From an uncultured Erysipelotrichaceae bacterium (GTDB taxonomy: Bacteria > Bacillota_I > Bacilli_A > RFN20 > CAG-826), in assembly GCA_902800905.1 (NCBI GenBank), contig CADCGC010000007.1, positions 1 to 53,097 on the forward strand: a DNA stretch of 53,097 nucleotides, read 5' to 3'. The translations under genes were made by a program, and so were the position numbers. Every line of letters begins with the position of its first letter. Position 1 is the first letter of the stretch. Below the pieces are notes generated by a model. The model did no database searches. It had not been told where the DNA came from and saw nothing but the letters and a program-made list of their open reading frames with translations. Shown one piece after another: positions 1-7,321 of this stretch.

Positions 1-1374
1 GCTGCTAGTAAGTTATTTAATGTTGGTAATTACGAACGAAAAGAATATAAGTCTCTTGGATTTGAAAAAATGCCTAACTGGTATGATCAAAAGAAAAGAT
101 TAAAAGATAATATTTGGTATAAGTCTTTACCAAGTCAAACTTCTCAAGATGTTCTTGCTAGATTAGAAGAATCTTGGAAAAGTTATTTAACACTCCACCA
201 TAAATGGAATAAGAAAAAAGAACTAGGCAAATTAAAAGAAAACGAAGGAGAACCACAAGCTCCTTATTATAAAAAAGATGGATATCATATGAATATCAAA
301 TATCTTTCTGGTGGTTTTAAGATTATTGATGAAGCGATTCGTTTTTCTATACCTAAATCACTTAGAAACCACATTAAAGAAAAATATCAAATTGATAACA
401 CCTATTTTTATATCAAACTAAAAAAGAAATTTGACAAGATTAAACAAATTGAATTTTCGTATGTGAGTAACAGCAAATATAAGGTTTGTGTTATTTACGA
501 AAAGAATCCAAAAAACAAAGTTGCTGATAATAAGCATTATATAAGCATTGATATTGGAACAAAGAACCTGCTAACAGTCTATGACAATAAGGGAAAATCT
601 TTTATTATCTCAGGCCAATCTTTGTTGAACACCAATTATTACTTTTCTAAAAAGATTGCTTATTATCAATCTAAATATGATACTTGTTATCCAAATCATA
701 AGAAAGGAGAAACCACTAAAAGGATAAAAAGTCTATATGAATTAAAAAGAAAGAGAATCAATCTTATTTTACACACTGCAAGTAAGATGATTGTTGATTA
801 TTGCTTAGAAAACGATGTCTCTCGAGTAATCATTGGAGACCTTTCTGGCTTACTTAACGTTAAAAGAGAATTTGTTAATAGTAACGAGAGACACCGCTAC
901 AACCAAAACATTCGCGTAGTTTGTTTCAGCAAGATATACGACCAACTTTCTTACAAACTTTTGTTAAATGGAATGGAATTGATCAAAGTAAGTGAAGCTT
1001 ATACATCTTCATGCCTTCCAAACAGCAAAAACGTTTCAGAAGGATGTTCAAATAAGAAGCACCGAGTTAAAAGAGGTTTGATGAAATGTCATAACCATAT
1101 CTTTAATTCTGACTCAGTTGGAGCTTATAACATAATGAGAGTATATCAGCAATCAAGCGGAAAGAAATTTGAAACCCCATTAAAAGGATTATCGAATCCA
1201 AGAAGAGAATATATTCCTGTAACAGACCAGTTTTTAAATGAAGATTACATTAATTGGAATGGCAAAGCTGGGAACGTAGGGATATCGGGTAGGAACTACC
1301 CAACAGGATATGAACTTATTGAGACAATCAATCAGTCCATAACCAAGATGCTTGGTAATTCAATTGCCGAGTAA
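1..1374 (+). CDS. tnpB: IS200/IS605-type TnpB RNA-guided nuclease (5' end outside window)
   Basis: The frame is open back to base 1, so the Met at base 70 is internal and the true start lies outside the window. Counting from that Met, the RuvC-I motif is DIGTKN with Asp161, RuvC-II is IGDLSG at 255-260 (GDL in place of the more usual EDL), and RuvC-III is NSDSVGAYNI with Asp348. The zinc-finger region before RuvC-III (residues 310-347) has no clean CxxC pairs, so the metal site looks degenerate. TnpB is the RNA-guided nuclease encoded by IS605-family elements and cuts donor sites guided by an RNA from the element's right end. No TnpA is visible inside the window. The family call is firm; whether this copy is active is unknown. 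Confidence 0.88.
   Translation, partial: AASKLFNVGNYERKEYKSLGFEKMPNWYDQKKRLKDNIWYKSLPSQTSQDVLARLEESWKSYLTLHHKWNKKKELGKLKENEGEPQAPYYKKDGYHMNIKYLSGGFKIIDEAIRFSIPKSLRNHIKEKYQIDNTYFYIKLKKKFDKIKQIEFSYVSNSKYKVCVIYEKNPKNKVADNKHYISIDIGTKNLLTVYDNKGKSFIISGQSLLNTNYYFSKKIAYYQSKYDTCYPNHKKGETTKRIKSLYELKRKRINLILHTASKMIVDYCLENDVSRVIIGDLSGLLNVKREFVNSNERHRYNQNIRVVCFSKIYDQLSYKLLLNGMELIKVSEAYTSSCLPNSKNVSEGCSNKKHRVKRGLMKCHNHIFNSDSVGAYNIMRVYQQSSGKKFETPLKGLSNPRREYIPVTDQFLNEDYINWNGKAGNVGISGRNYPTGYELIETINQSITKMLGNSIAE
1287..1301 (+). other. Hairpin near the tnpB 3' end, possible right-end/omega-RNA stem
   Basis: GGGTAG and CTACCC form a perfect 6-bp stem around a GAA loop inside the last part of tnpB. In IS605-family elements the right-end hairpin and the guide-RNA scaffold overlap the tnpB 3' end, so this is the natural candidate. 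A TCAA tetranucleotide at 1328-1331 would be a plausible right-end cleavage site. If so, the last codons of the reading frame belong to flanking DNA. The role is inferred from position and structure only. Confidence 0.4.
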
Positions 1375-1568
1375 GTTCACTTAGTCTTGGTGAGAAACAT
1401 TTTACTGAAAAAGAGAAACAATTAATCAATAGCATTAAGTGGATGAAAATTGATGAAGCGATTGAATTTGAAGAAAAAACAAAAAGAACAAATATCTCTA
1501 CTTTGGTGATTAATCGTGAACTCCCAATCTTAAAGATTGCAAGAGACATGTTAAAAGCGAAGAAATAA
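1374..1568 (+). pseudogene. 3' remnant of an unrecognised gene interrupted at the IS605 element
   Basis: Directly after the tnpB stop, a different frame runs without a stop to TAA at 1566-1568. It encodes about 64 charged residues (SLGEKHFTEKEK at the start, RDMLKAKK at the end). The frame is closed by TAA at 1356-1358, and the only ATG (1443) has no ribosome site. It is best read as the tail of a host gene displaced by the insertion. The product is not recognised. It could alternatively be a short 41-residue gene starting at 1443. Confidence 0.4.
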
Positions 1569-1632
1569 CTTTACAAAAAGGTTATCTTTATATAAACTAT
1601 TCCTTGCGTTTGATAATAAAAACGTTATTCGT

Positions 1633-1709
1633 GGCGGATGTGGTGAAGTGGTTAACACACCTGGCTGTGAACCAGGCATTCGTCGGTTCAATTCCGATCA
1701 TCCGCCCCA
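1633..1709 (+). tRNA. tRNA-His (GTG)
   Basis: A complete cloverleaf: acceptor GCGGATG/CATCCGC, anticodon stem CCTGG/CCAGG with loop CTGTGAA (anticodon GTG), T arm GTCGG-TTCAATT-CCGAT, and an encoded CCA. The extra 5' G at 1633 faces C73, the His-specific G-1 identity element. It lies between two mobile-gene remnants, which fits use as an integration target, although no duplicated 3' end was found nearby. Confidence 0.95.
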
Positions 1710-1760
1710 TTCTCAAGATACTGAGAAAATGCGTAGCAAATTCTGAAATAGAATGAAAGA

Positions 1761-1783
1761 AACGGCAGAAATGTCGTTTTTTT
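1761..1783 (+). terminator. Rho-independent terminator after tRNA-His
   Basis: AACGGCA and TGTCGTT pair over 7 bp (one G-T) around a GAAA tetraloop and run into a T tract ending at 1783. The site is about 50 bases downstream of tRNA-His. Confidence 0.75.
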
Positions 1784-1930
1784 CTGTTTTTGGACATAAA
1801 AAATATTCTTTTTCTTATTCAAAAATGAATCGAACTATTGAACCTTCTTTGCATAATGAACCACGCACCCCAACCACCAGACGTGCGAGTTCGAACTTAC
1901 AATTTGTTGGTTCACATGCAAACAAAATAA

Positions 1931-1967
1931 TAAAAAAAGAAGAGCCGCGAGAGAATTCGACTCTTCT
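1931..1967 (-). terminator. Terminator of the recombinase remnant
   Basis: On the minus strand AGAAGAGTCG pairs with CGGCTCTTCT (10 bp, one T-G) around a 10-base loop, followed by seven T. It stands 16 bases beyond the stop of the minus-strand recombinase fragment. A conserved terminator suggests the gene was intact until recently. The 1784-1930 stretch before it shows no supported feature. Confidence 0.8.
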
Positions 1968-1982
1968 GAAATAGATGAGAAC

Positions 1983-2372
1983 CTACTTATTTATGTAGAT
2001 TCCGAATTGAGTGAGATAAGTCATTGATCGTTCTTTTCTTTGATAGGTTCCATTGAAGTGAGGAATAAGGGAATAAGGATTAAGTGGAACTTTGCTCATG
2101 TCTGCTGAGCCTATAACAAAGAGGAGCTTATCTCGATTAATCACAATCATGTTTTTGAATAGCTTTCTGAAATCGTAGTCTCCAATAGAATCAGCTTCTG
2201 GAGCTTTTCTTAATTCCTGGATTACCTCATCAGCGATAGATTCTGGTTTTAACAATGTTAAACGCTCGTTCTCAAGGACAATCTTCCTATTTTCATGTTC
2301 TTTTATTTGTTTCTTAATTTCAGCTCTTAAATAGTCGATTCCTTCAACTTCTAACGAATTACATTCTTCAAG
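1983..2372 (-). pseudogene. C-terminal remnant of a large serine recombinase
   Basis: About 129 codons are open on the minus strand, from just inside a TAG at 2373-2375 to TAA at 1983. The first half is a Lys/Glu-rich coiled-coil stretch, as found late in large serine recombinases. The second half (FKNMIVINRDKLLFVIG, then a strand ending TQFGIYINK) matches the usual C-terminal end of Firmicutes phage and transposon recombinases. The catalytic N-terminal resolvase domain and the zinc ribbon are absent, and no ribosome site precedes the TTG at 2255. The fragment marks a lost integrative element. The family call is from recall of the C-terminal signature, so moderate. Confidence 0.6.
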
Positions 2373-2375
2373 CTA

Positions 2376-2460
2376 CTAGTATACTAGAAGTCTTGTGGGA
2401 GCGCCACCAAAAGTTTTATTTGTTTTAGAACGATGACTAAAGCAAAAAACCATTCTAAAA
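2376..2460. repeat. Palindrome and inverted repeat at the recombinase remnant junction
   Basis: CTAGTATACTAG at 2376-2387 is a perfect 12-bp palindrome exactly where the recombinase remnant ends. TTTTAGAA (2423-2430) and TTCTAAAA (2453-2460) form an 8-bp inverted repeat 22 bases apart. AGCAAAAAAC occurs twice, at 2441 and 2461. Together they suggest the scar of an excised or rearranged element, but no specific attachment site can be assigned. Confidence 0.35.
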
Positions 2461-2494
2461 AGCAAAAAACACTTTAAATAAGATAAAGTGCTTA

Positions 2495-2521
2495 TTTATG
2501 TCCTAGTTAGTGTGATATTCT
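2495..2521 (+). promoter_or_regulatory. Shared regulatory motif upstream of the first nuclease gene
   Basis: TTTATGTCCTA, seven bases, then TGATATT. The same two words with the same 7-base gap occur at 5156-5180 in front of the next operon. TGATATTCT has the form of an extended -10 box (TGnTATTCT), so the block may be a promoter with a built-in operator. The WYL regulator encoded between the two copies is the natural candidate ligand-responsive binder. Confidence 0.5.
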
Positions 2522-2540
2522 ATTAATAGTGGAGGCAAAT

Positions 2541-3344
2541 ATGGAATCAAGTGTATACGATGAATTAATAATTAAAACTTTAGGATCTAGTCACATTAAA
2601 GAAGGAACTGTTTATTATGACGAGATTTATGAGGAAGCGCTAATAAAAAGCCTGAAAGAACATGGTGTTTATAAAAACTATAGAGGAGAATTAGGCAAAA
2701 ACTCAAAAGGAACAAAAATGTGTTCGATCGCATCAAGCTCGCGCTTTTGTTTTCTAGCCTCAAAAACAATTCTAAAGGATATTGATGAACACGAAAAAAC
2801 TGATTTAAAAAACGGATGTTGTATTCCTCATTTCGACGGATATGATAGTAAACACAATATTTATTACGAGTTTAAATGTCATGAGTTTTGTGAAAGAGAT
2901 GGCAGTATAAGCCATACTAAATTAACATCCATGGATTACATCCCTTTGTTGAAGAATATTTTTAACGTTGATTGTGATGATCCATCAACTTTAAAATTCT
3001 CTGATTTAAGGCTCTCAATTGATAACGATCCAATGATCAACAAAATCAATTTCGATTTTAAACAATTCCTTTGTCATATTATTGGTCTACTGAGCATCGC
3101 AACTAAAGAGAATAAACCAACGTTGAATTATGTATGGATTACTCCTTATGAACCAGACAATAAAGAATTAAACGAGTTTATTTCTTTTATGAAAAAACAA
3201 ATAAATGACATTTTTCTAAAAACCTCAGAACTTGATATCTTCACATCTAATGAAAAAGGAAAGATTAAAGACTTTATAAACTTCGCTTGCGATATTATTC
3301 CTGCCAACAATATCCCTGATTTTGTGTTGGAGAGCATTAAGTGA
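2541..3344 (+). CDS. PD-(D/E)XK-like putative restriction endonuclease, copy 1
   Basis: A 267-residue protein. ATG 2541 is chosen over the GTG at 2529 because a GGAGG site (2530-2534) stands 6 bases upstream. Asp99 (PHFDGYD), Glu110 and Lys112 (YYEFKCHE) form a D-x10-E-x-K pattern typical of PD-(D/E)XK nucleases. The SIASSSRFC block (62-70) and FDFKQFLCHI (171-180) recur in the gene at 4238, so the two are paralogues. The layout recalls stand-alone restriction-endonuclease-like proteins (PGN_0703-like), but that name is from memory. No methyltransferase is nearby. A WYL regulator follows after one base. The nuclease role is inferred from the motif. Confidence 0.6.
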   Translation: MESSVYDELIIKTLGSSHIKEGTVYYDEIYEEALIKSLKEHGVYKNYRGELGKNSKGTKMCSIASSSRFCFLASKTILKDIDEHEKTDLKNGCCIPHFDGYDSKHNIYYEFKCHEFCERDGSISHTKLTSMDYIPLLKNIFNVDCDDPSTLKFSDLRLSIDNDPMINKINFDFKQFLCHIIGLLSIATKENKPTLNYVWITPYEPDNKELNEFISFMKKQINDIFLKTSELDIFTSNEKGKIKDFINFACDIIPANNIPDFVLESIK

Positions 3345-3345
3345 T

Positions 3346-4245
3346 ATGTCAAAAATTAGCCAAGAATTAAAGGTTCTTCTTTATTTGAATCAACGATATA
3401 CAAGAACCAAATGGATAACTATTAGAGAAATAGCAGATTATCTTGAAGTTAGCGATAGACAAGCCAGGCGTTATCTTGAAGATTTAAACACCATTCCAGA
3501 AATTGACATTGAAACAAAACTCGGCCGTGATGGTGGATATCGTCTAAGAACGCCGTTAGATAAAGGCTTTGCGATGCCTGAAAATATTGTATTAGCTATG
3601 TCAATAGCGATGAAACACAACGAAAGAATAGAATCAGTTCTTTCGACATTGCCTAACTATGTTGTTACCAACACTGTTGTGGGTGATAACACTATTGATA
3701 ATAGAGTTCTAGACAACTTAGAATTATTGATTGCTGCTATAGAGAATCAAAAAGAAGTAATATTTACTTATTTAGGAAGGGATAACCAATATTATTGTCG
3801 ACCATATAAGATTTATTACACCAATAGGACATATTACCTATTATGTGCTAATAAGAACGATGAATATCGTCATCTCAATGTAGCAGGAATGACCGATATT
3901 AAACAACTAGGATCTTTTAAACTAGATAAAAAAATAGAAGAACAAGTACTAAAAGAAATAAATAGTTATGGAATCATAAGTGGTGGAGAAAGTACTTTAA
4001 GAGTTAAATGCAAAGATTTAGAGGCGTTATTAACCTTTGATAATTATTTTGAAGGTAAGGGAATAAAAAATCTTGAAGAATTAACTTATTCGGTTTCTAG
4101 TTACAGCGATAATCAACTTTATTATCCATTATTTAGAATAAGCACCAAGCGATATAAGTTTTTAGACGAAGAGTTTAAGAAGAAATATTTGTTTTATTTA
4201 AGAGCACAGATTAAGAGTATTGAGGAGGAAAATAAAAATGACTAA
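3346..4245 (+). CDS. WYL-domain HTH transcriptional regulator
   Basis: A 299-residue protein. ATG 3346 follows the TGA of the upstream gene directly. Residues 5-50 form a DeoR/HTH_11-like winged helix (ITIREIADYLEVSDRQARR), and a linker ends near residue 125. Residues 130-190 are a WYL domain, with the core reading RPYKIYYTNRTYYLL, and a C-terminal extension follows. WYL regulators (the CapW/BrxR type) often repress defence genes and respond to nucleic-acid or nucleotide signals. This one is embedded between two paralogous nuclease-like genes and overlaps the next by 8 bases, so it probably regulates them. The shared motif at 2495 and 5156 is its best candidate operator. Confidence 0.85.
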   Translation: MSKISQELKVLLYLNQRYTRTKWITIREIADYLEVSDRQARRYLEDLNTIPEIDIETKLGRDGGYRLRTPLDKGFAMPENIVLAMSIAMKHNERIESVLSTLPNYVVTNTVVGDNTIDNRVLDNLELLIAAIENQKEVIFTYLGRDNQYYCRPYKIYYTNRTYYLLCANKNDEYRHLNVAGMTDIKQLGSFKLDKKIEEQVLKEINSYGIISGGESTLRVKCKDLEALLTFDNYFEGKGIKNLEELTYSVSSYSDNQLYYPLFRISTKRYKFLDEEFKKKYLFYLRAQIKSIEEENKND

Positions 4246-5131
4246 AAAAAGAAATATTCCTGGATTAGAGAAGAGAAAAAGCAAATATGATGATTTGCTA
4301 AAAAATAATGAACACAGAGATCAAGATTTTCGTGATGATTTCGAAGTCTATTTTAAAGAAGAAGTGTTTGAGAATGAAATTATAAGTAAAATGCTTCCAG
4401 AACACAAAAAATCTTATGATGATGGTGCGGGATCAGAATTAAAAGAACATACATATAAAGGGAAAAAGTTACCTCCTTCTATGTCATCGGTTGCATCTTC
4501 ATCTAGGTTTTGTTATTTATCGTTAAAAGACAGTAATCTAAAAGTATTTGGGATAAATAATAAGAATCATAATATTAAATTTGAAGAAAAGCTTCCTATT
4601 TTAGAAGATAATGAAAAAGGTACTCCGCCACATATGGATGCTTTTTATGAGGATGAACTAAGTGGCTATTTTTTTGAATGTAAATGTCATGAACAATTTG
4701 ACTCACATAAAATAATGCTAAGAAAAACATATTTCGACAGCGATCGAATAGTGACCAAGATTGATAAAAAATATTATTTAGAATGCAATGATGATAAATA
4801 TTATAAAATTAATCCTTCTGCGTTTGGCTTGGTTGATAATCCGCGATTTGATATTAAACAATTCATGACACACATAATGGGCATACAAAAATGGATTGAA
4901 AAGAATAAAAAGAAAGCTGTGTTAATTTACTTTTATTTTATCCCTGATAACGTTCTTGAAGAAGATGATATTAAAGAAGTTATAAACGTTTTAGAAGAAG
5001 AAATATCAACAATTTTTTGCCATTCATTTTTTAAGCAACATGCATCTAATATAGAATTCAAATTATTCTTTCAAACAAGCGAGTGTGTTGAAGAGGCAAC
5101 CATTAAAAACACAAAAGAAAAACTTAAATAA
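4238..5131 (+). CDS. PD-(D/E)XK-like putative restriction endonuclease, copy 2
   Basis: A 297-residue protein. ATG 4238 is preceded by GAGGAGGA; the upstream TTG at 4220 reads straight through that ribosome site and is rejected. It shares with the 2541 product the SVASSSRFCYL block (84-94), PHMD with Asp134, the FFECKCHE strand with Glu147 and Lys149, and FDIKQFMTHIMG (204-215). It has a longer, charged N-terminus. Divergence is high outside these blocks, so this is not a recent duplication. Two different but related nucleases with one regulator could form a heterodimer or recognise two signals. The function is inferred. Confidence 0.58.
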   Translation: MTKKRNIPGLEKRKSKYDDLLKNNEHRDQDFRDDFEVYFKEEVFENEIISKMLPEHKKSYDDGAGSELKEHTYKGKKLPPSMSSVASSSRFCYLSLKDSNLKVFGINNKNHNIKFEEKLPILEDNEKGTPPHMDAFYEDELSGYFFECKCHEQFDSHKIMLRKTYFDSDRIVTKIDKKYYLECNDDKYYKINPSAFGLVDNPRFDIKQFMTHIMGIQKWIEKNKKKAVLIYFYFIPDNVLEEDDIKEVINVLEEEISTIFCHSFFKQHASNIEFKLFFQTSECVEEATIKNTKEKLK

Positions 5132-5155
5132 TTATATTTTTAATAAAACCGCCAT

Positions 5156-5180
5156 TTTATGTCCTATTTTACATGATATT
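5156..5180 (+). promoter_or_regulatory. Second copy of the shared regulatory motif
   Basis: TTTATGTCCTA, seven bases, TGATATT: identical in both words and in spacing to 2495-2519. It lies 35 bases before the ATG at 5215, in the only sizeable gap (5132-5214) between the nuclease block and the PolC-like operon. It is probably the promoter/operator of that operon. Confidence 0.5.
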
Positions 5181-5214
5181 TATATTATGTAGAGAAAACT
5201 AAAAGGATATTGAA

Positions 5215-5676
5215 ATGGCATTTTTATTAGGAAGAGGATTTACAGGTTTCTATCATTATGGACATCCATGCTTCATTCGTGAAGAATATGAAGCAGTTCA
5301 TAGCGGTGAATCCGAGCTTCAAAGATTAGAAGAAGCTTTAGGCATGTCTTTTTCTGATGCAACCACCGCAATGTATTACTGCTTAACTCATGCCAAATAC
5401 CAACTCTATCGACTCGAATCAGATGAAATTGATAATGAATTATTGAGAGGAAGAGATCCTTGGATTCAATTTAAAAGCGGTTGGGTTCACATTGTGACAG
5501 GTGAGTATGTACCTGATTCTATTAAGCCAAATTATGATTCGTATCCTTGTTGGAAGATAGAAAAACCAGCCTCTAGATATTTTGATTCACACTCTGTTGT
5601 TCAAATTAGCGGGTGGATAGGTTTAGGAGCTGTTCTTTTTGGTTTTCTCGCTGAAATGATGGGAGGAAAGAAATAA
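5215..5676 (+). CDS. Unrecognised small protein with C-terminal membrane helix
   Basis: A 153-residue protein. An AAAAGG site precedes ATG 5215. The soluble part (1-120) is rich in aromatic residues (GFTGFYHYGHPC near the N-terminus, DPWIQFKSGWVHIVTGEY near residues 82-99). Residues 128-149 form one hydrophobic helix (ISGWIGLGAVLFGFLAEMMG), so it may be tail-anchored. The family is not recognised. It is the first gene of a four-gene operon and overlaps the start of the PolC-like gene (TAATG), so the two are probably translationally coupled. It could be a membrane anchor or effector for the PolC-like partner. Confidence 0.6.
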   Translation: MAFLLGRGFTGFYHYGHPCFIREEYEAVHSGESELQRLEEALGMSFSDATTAMYYCLTHAKYQLYRLESDEIDNELLRGRDPWIQFKSGWVHIVTGEYVPDSIKPNYDSYPCWKIEKPASRYFDSHSVVQISGWIGLGAVLFGFLAEMMGGKK

Positions 5677-7079
5677 TGTTTAATGAAAAAGAATTTATTG
5701 AGTCTATTAAAAATAGAGCAAAAGAGAAGAATCTTCTTAAAGAAGCTGAGAAAGAACTAGAAACATACAAAAGGTTTAACCAGATTGAATATTTGTTTGT
5801 AGTCAAAGAGTTTGTAGAAACATTAACAAAAAGCAATGTTCCATATGTTTTGCTAAGAATGGCGGGAGCGTCTTCAGTAGTTGCTTATATTTTAGGAATT
5901 CATAAAATCAATCCGATTGAATATCAATTAACAAATTACTTCTTCTTTAATAATGAATATAAAGATGGTGGATTTGGACCGAGATTTGATTTATGCATTC
6001 CAACATCTCAAAAAGAAGAAGCAATTAGAATTTTAAATAAGATATCAAAGGTAAACCAATCAACATCGGATGCATCAATCATTCGCTTTGGAGAAAATGA
6101 TCAATATCGAATAGGAATATATGGAAACGGATTATTAGACATCTTGTTAGAGGGAATCAAGTTCCATATTAGCGATGATTATGCTAGATGGTGCAAAAAA
6201 GAATTATCAAAGATAAATGAGGATACTAGCTATAAAAAAATTATCGATTTCATGCTTGCACCCGACCAAAAAGGATATTGCCTTCCTAATTTAAATGGTT
6301 GTGTTTTTGGAATACCTAGCGAGATTTATGAACTAATGGAAGCTGTAGAGCCTAAAGATTTAACTGATTTAGCAAAGATTAATTGTCTTGTTAGAGGAAT
6401 CTATAAAAGCAAAAAGAAACTAATTGAGTGTATTAAAGAAAATGGTATAGATGGAACTATTTATAGTAGAGAACAACTCTTTAATCTTCTTGCTAATGTC
6501 TATGACATTGATGAGAATGAAGTCGCTCAGATAATTGATGACGTCATTCAAAGAAATAAACTTACCGAATGGGAAGAATTAACTCTTTCATCTCATGAGG
6601 TTCCAAATTACCTGATAAATCAATTTGAAAACATTAAATACCTTTATTACATGTCTACTTCTTTAGGAGAAATGCATATTGCCTACCATTTAGCAGAAAT
6701 CAAATGGTTAATTCCTGGAGATTTTGAAAAGTTCCTCCATGTACCTTATAAGAACTCTTTTGTTGGACCATTCTTCCATATTAATAAGAAGATTTATTCA
6801 TATAAGGATCCAATTGCTGAACATAACCCAAATGTGAGATTCTTTGATGCTCCAATGTCACATTTTGCTTTCTTTGAGAATTTAGGTATTGATGGTGATT
6901 ATGGCAACTACCCAAGAGGAAGAGTTATCTTTGATAATTTCCATAAAAGATTTGTTGTTTACTTGGATAAAGATTTATTAAAAGACGATATCAAAGCTGA
7001 AATTATCAAGGAATATAACTTAGAAGAAAGGCAAACTGTGTTTAGAAGAGATGTTCACTATACACATGATGGACTTTAA
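5676..7079 (+). CDS. PolC-derived, catalytically dead polymerase-like protein fused to a C-terminal domain
   Basis: A 467-residue protein of mosaic relationship to the PolC replicative polymerase. RMAGASSVVAYILGIHKINP (61-80) matches the PolC palm block that normally reads GSVGSSFVAT..ITEVNPL. The FGPRFDL segment (100-106) falls where PolC has its catalytic DIDLNFSGEYQ. FGENDQYRIGIYG (138-150) matches PolC FGEDNVYRAGTIG. Residues 212-345 follow the PolC fingers up to the AHAAAYVLMA helix, here MHIAYHLAE. The first catalytic Asp is replaced, and the roughly 100-residue stretch with the third Asp is missing. Residues 350-467 are a different domain (YPRGRVIF, then RFVVYLDKD, then DVHYTHDG). The exonuclease, OB and PHP regions are absent. 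The relationship is by eye from several colinear blocks. Confidence 0.6.
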   Translation: MFNEKEFIESIKNRAKEKNLLKEAEKELETYKRFNQIEYLFVVKEFVETLTKSNVPYVLLRMAGASSVVAYILGIHKINPIEYQLTNYFFFNNEYKDGGFGPRFDLCIPTSQKEEAIRILNKISKVNQSTSDASIIRFGENDQYRIGIYGNGLLDILLEGIKFHISDDYARWCKKELSKINEDTSYKKIIDFMLAPDQKGYCLPNLNGCVFGIPSEIYELMEAVEPKDLTDLAKINCLVRGIYKSKKKLIECIKENGIDGTIYSREQLFNLLANVYDIDENEVAQIIDDVIQRNKLTEWEELTLSSHEVPNYLINQFENIKYLYYMSTSLGEMHIAYHLAEIKWLIPGDFEKFLHVPYKNSFVGPFFHINKKIYSYKDPIAEHNPNVRFFDAPMSHFAFFENLGIDGDYGNYPRGRVIFDNFHKRFVVYLDKDLLKDDIKAEIIKEYNLEERQTVFRRDVHYTHDGL

Positions 7080-7081
7080 TT

Positions 7082-7321
7082 ATGTTTGAATTAATTTGTA
7101 TGTCACTTCTTGGTGTTGCGTATGTTAATGCCTGCATTGAAGAAGCAAAAGAAGAAAAAGCATTAAAAGAAAAGGAAAGATTCCGAGATTTAAAAATATC
7201 GGTTTTCTGCTATGCAGTTAGACATGGTCTTAAATATAACGAAGTAGTAAAGATGATTCAGAACAAGAAATTGACTTTTGAAGATATAGAAAAGGATGCA
7301 AAAGAATATGAAGGAAAGTAG
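7082..7321 (+). CDS. Unrecognised 79-residue protein of the PolC-like operon
   Basis: ATG 7082 follows the previous stop by two bases. A short hydrophobic N-terminus (FELICMSLLGVAYVNAC) leads into a strongly charged helical stretch (about 18-35), then a basic region and an acidic end. It could be a small adaptor held at the membrane or packed on its PolC-like neighbours. No family is recognised. Its end overlaps the start of the next gene by 14 bases, so it is part of the same transcript. Confidence 0.55.
   Translation: MFELICMSLLGVAYVNACIEEAKEEKALKEKERFRDLKISVFCYAVRHGLKYNEVVKMIQNKKLTFEDIEKDAKEYEGK

Noticed and set aside
1827..1900. tRNA-like text (TTCGAAC, GAACC) behind tRNA-His
   Set aside because: No acceptor or anticodon stem can be built on either strand, so it is not called even as a pseudo-tRNA.
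1753..1974. A 73-codon plus-strand reading frame behind tRNA-His
   Set aside because: It starts within the tRNA terminator hairpin, has no ribosome site, runs through the minus-strand terminator and has low-complexity composition.
1633..2400. tRNA-His as integration site with duplicated 3' end
   Set aside because: No second copy of the tRNA-His 3' end was found elsewhere in the window, so attL/attR cannot be assigned.
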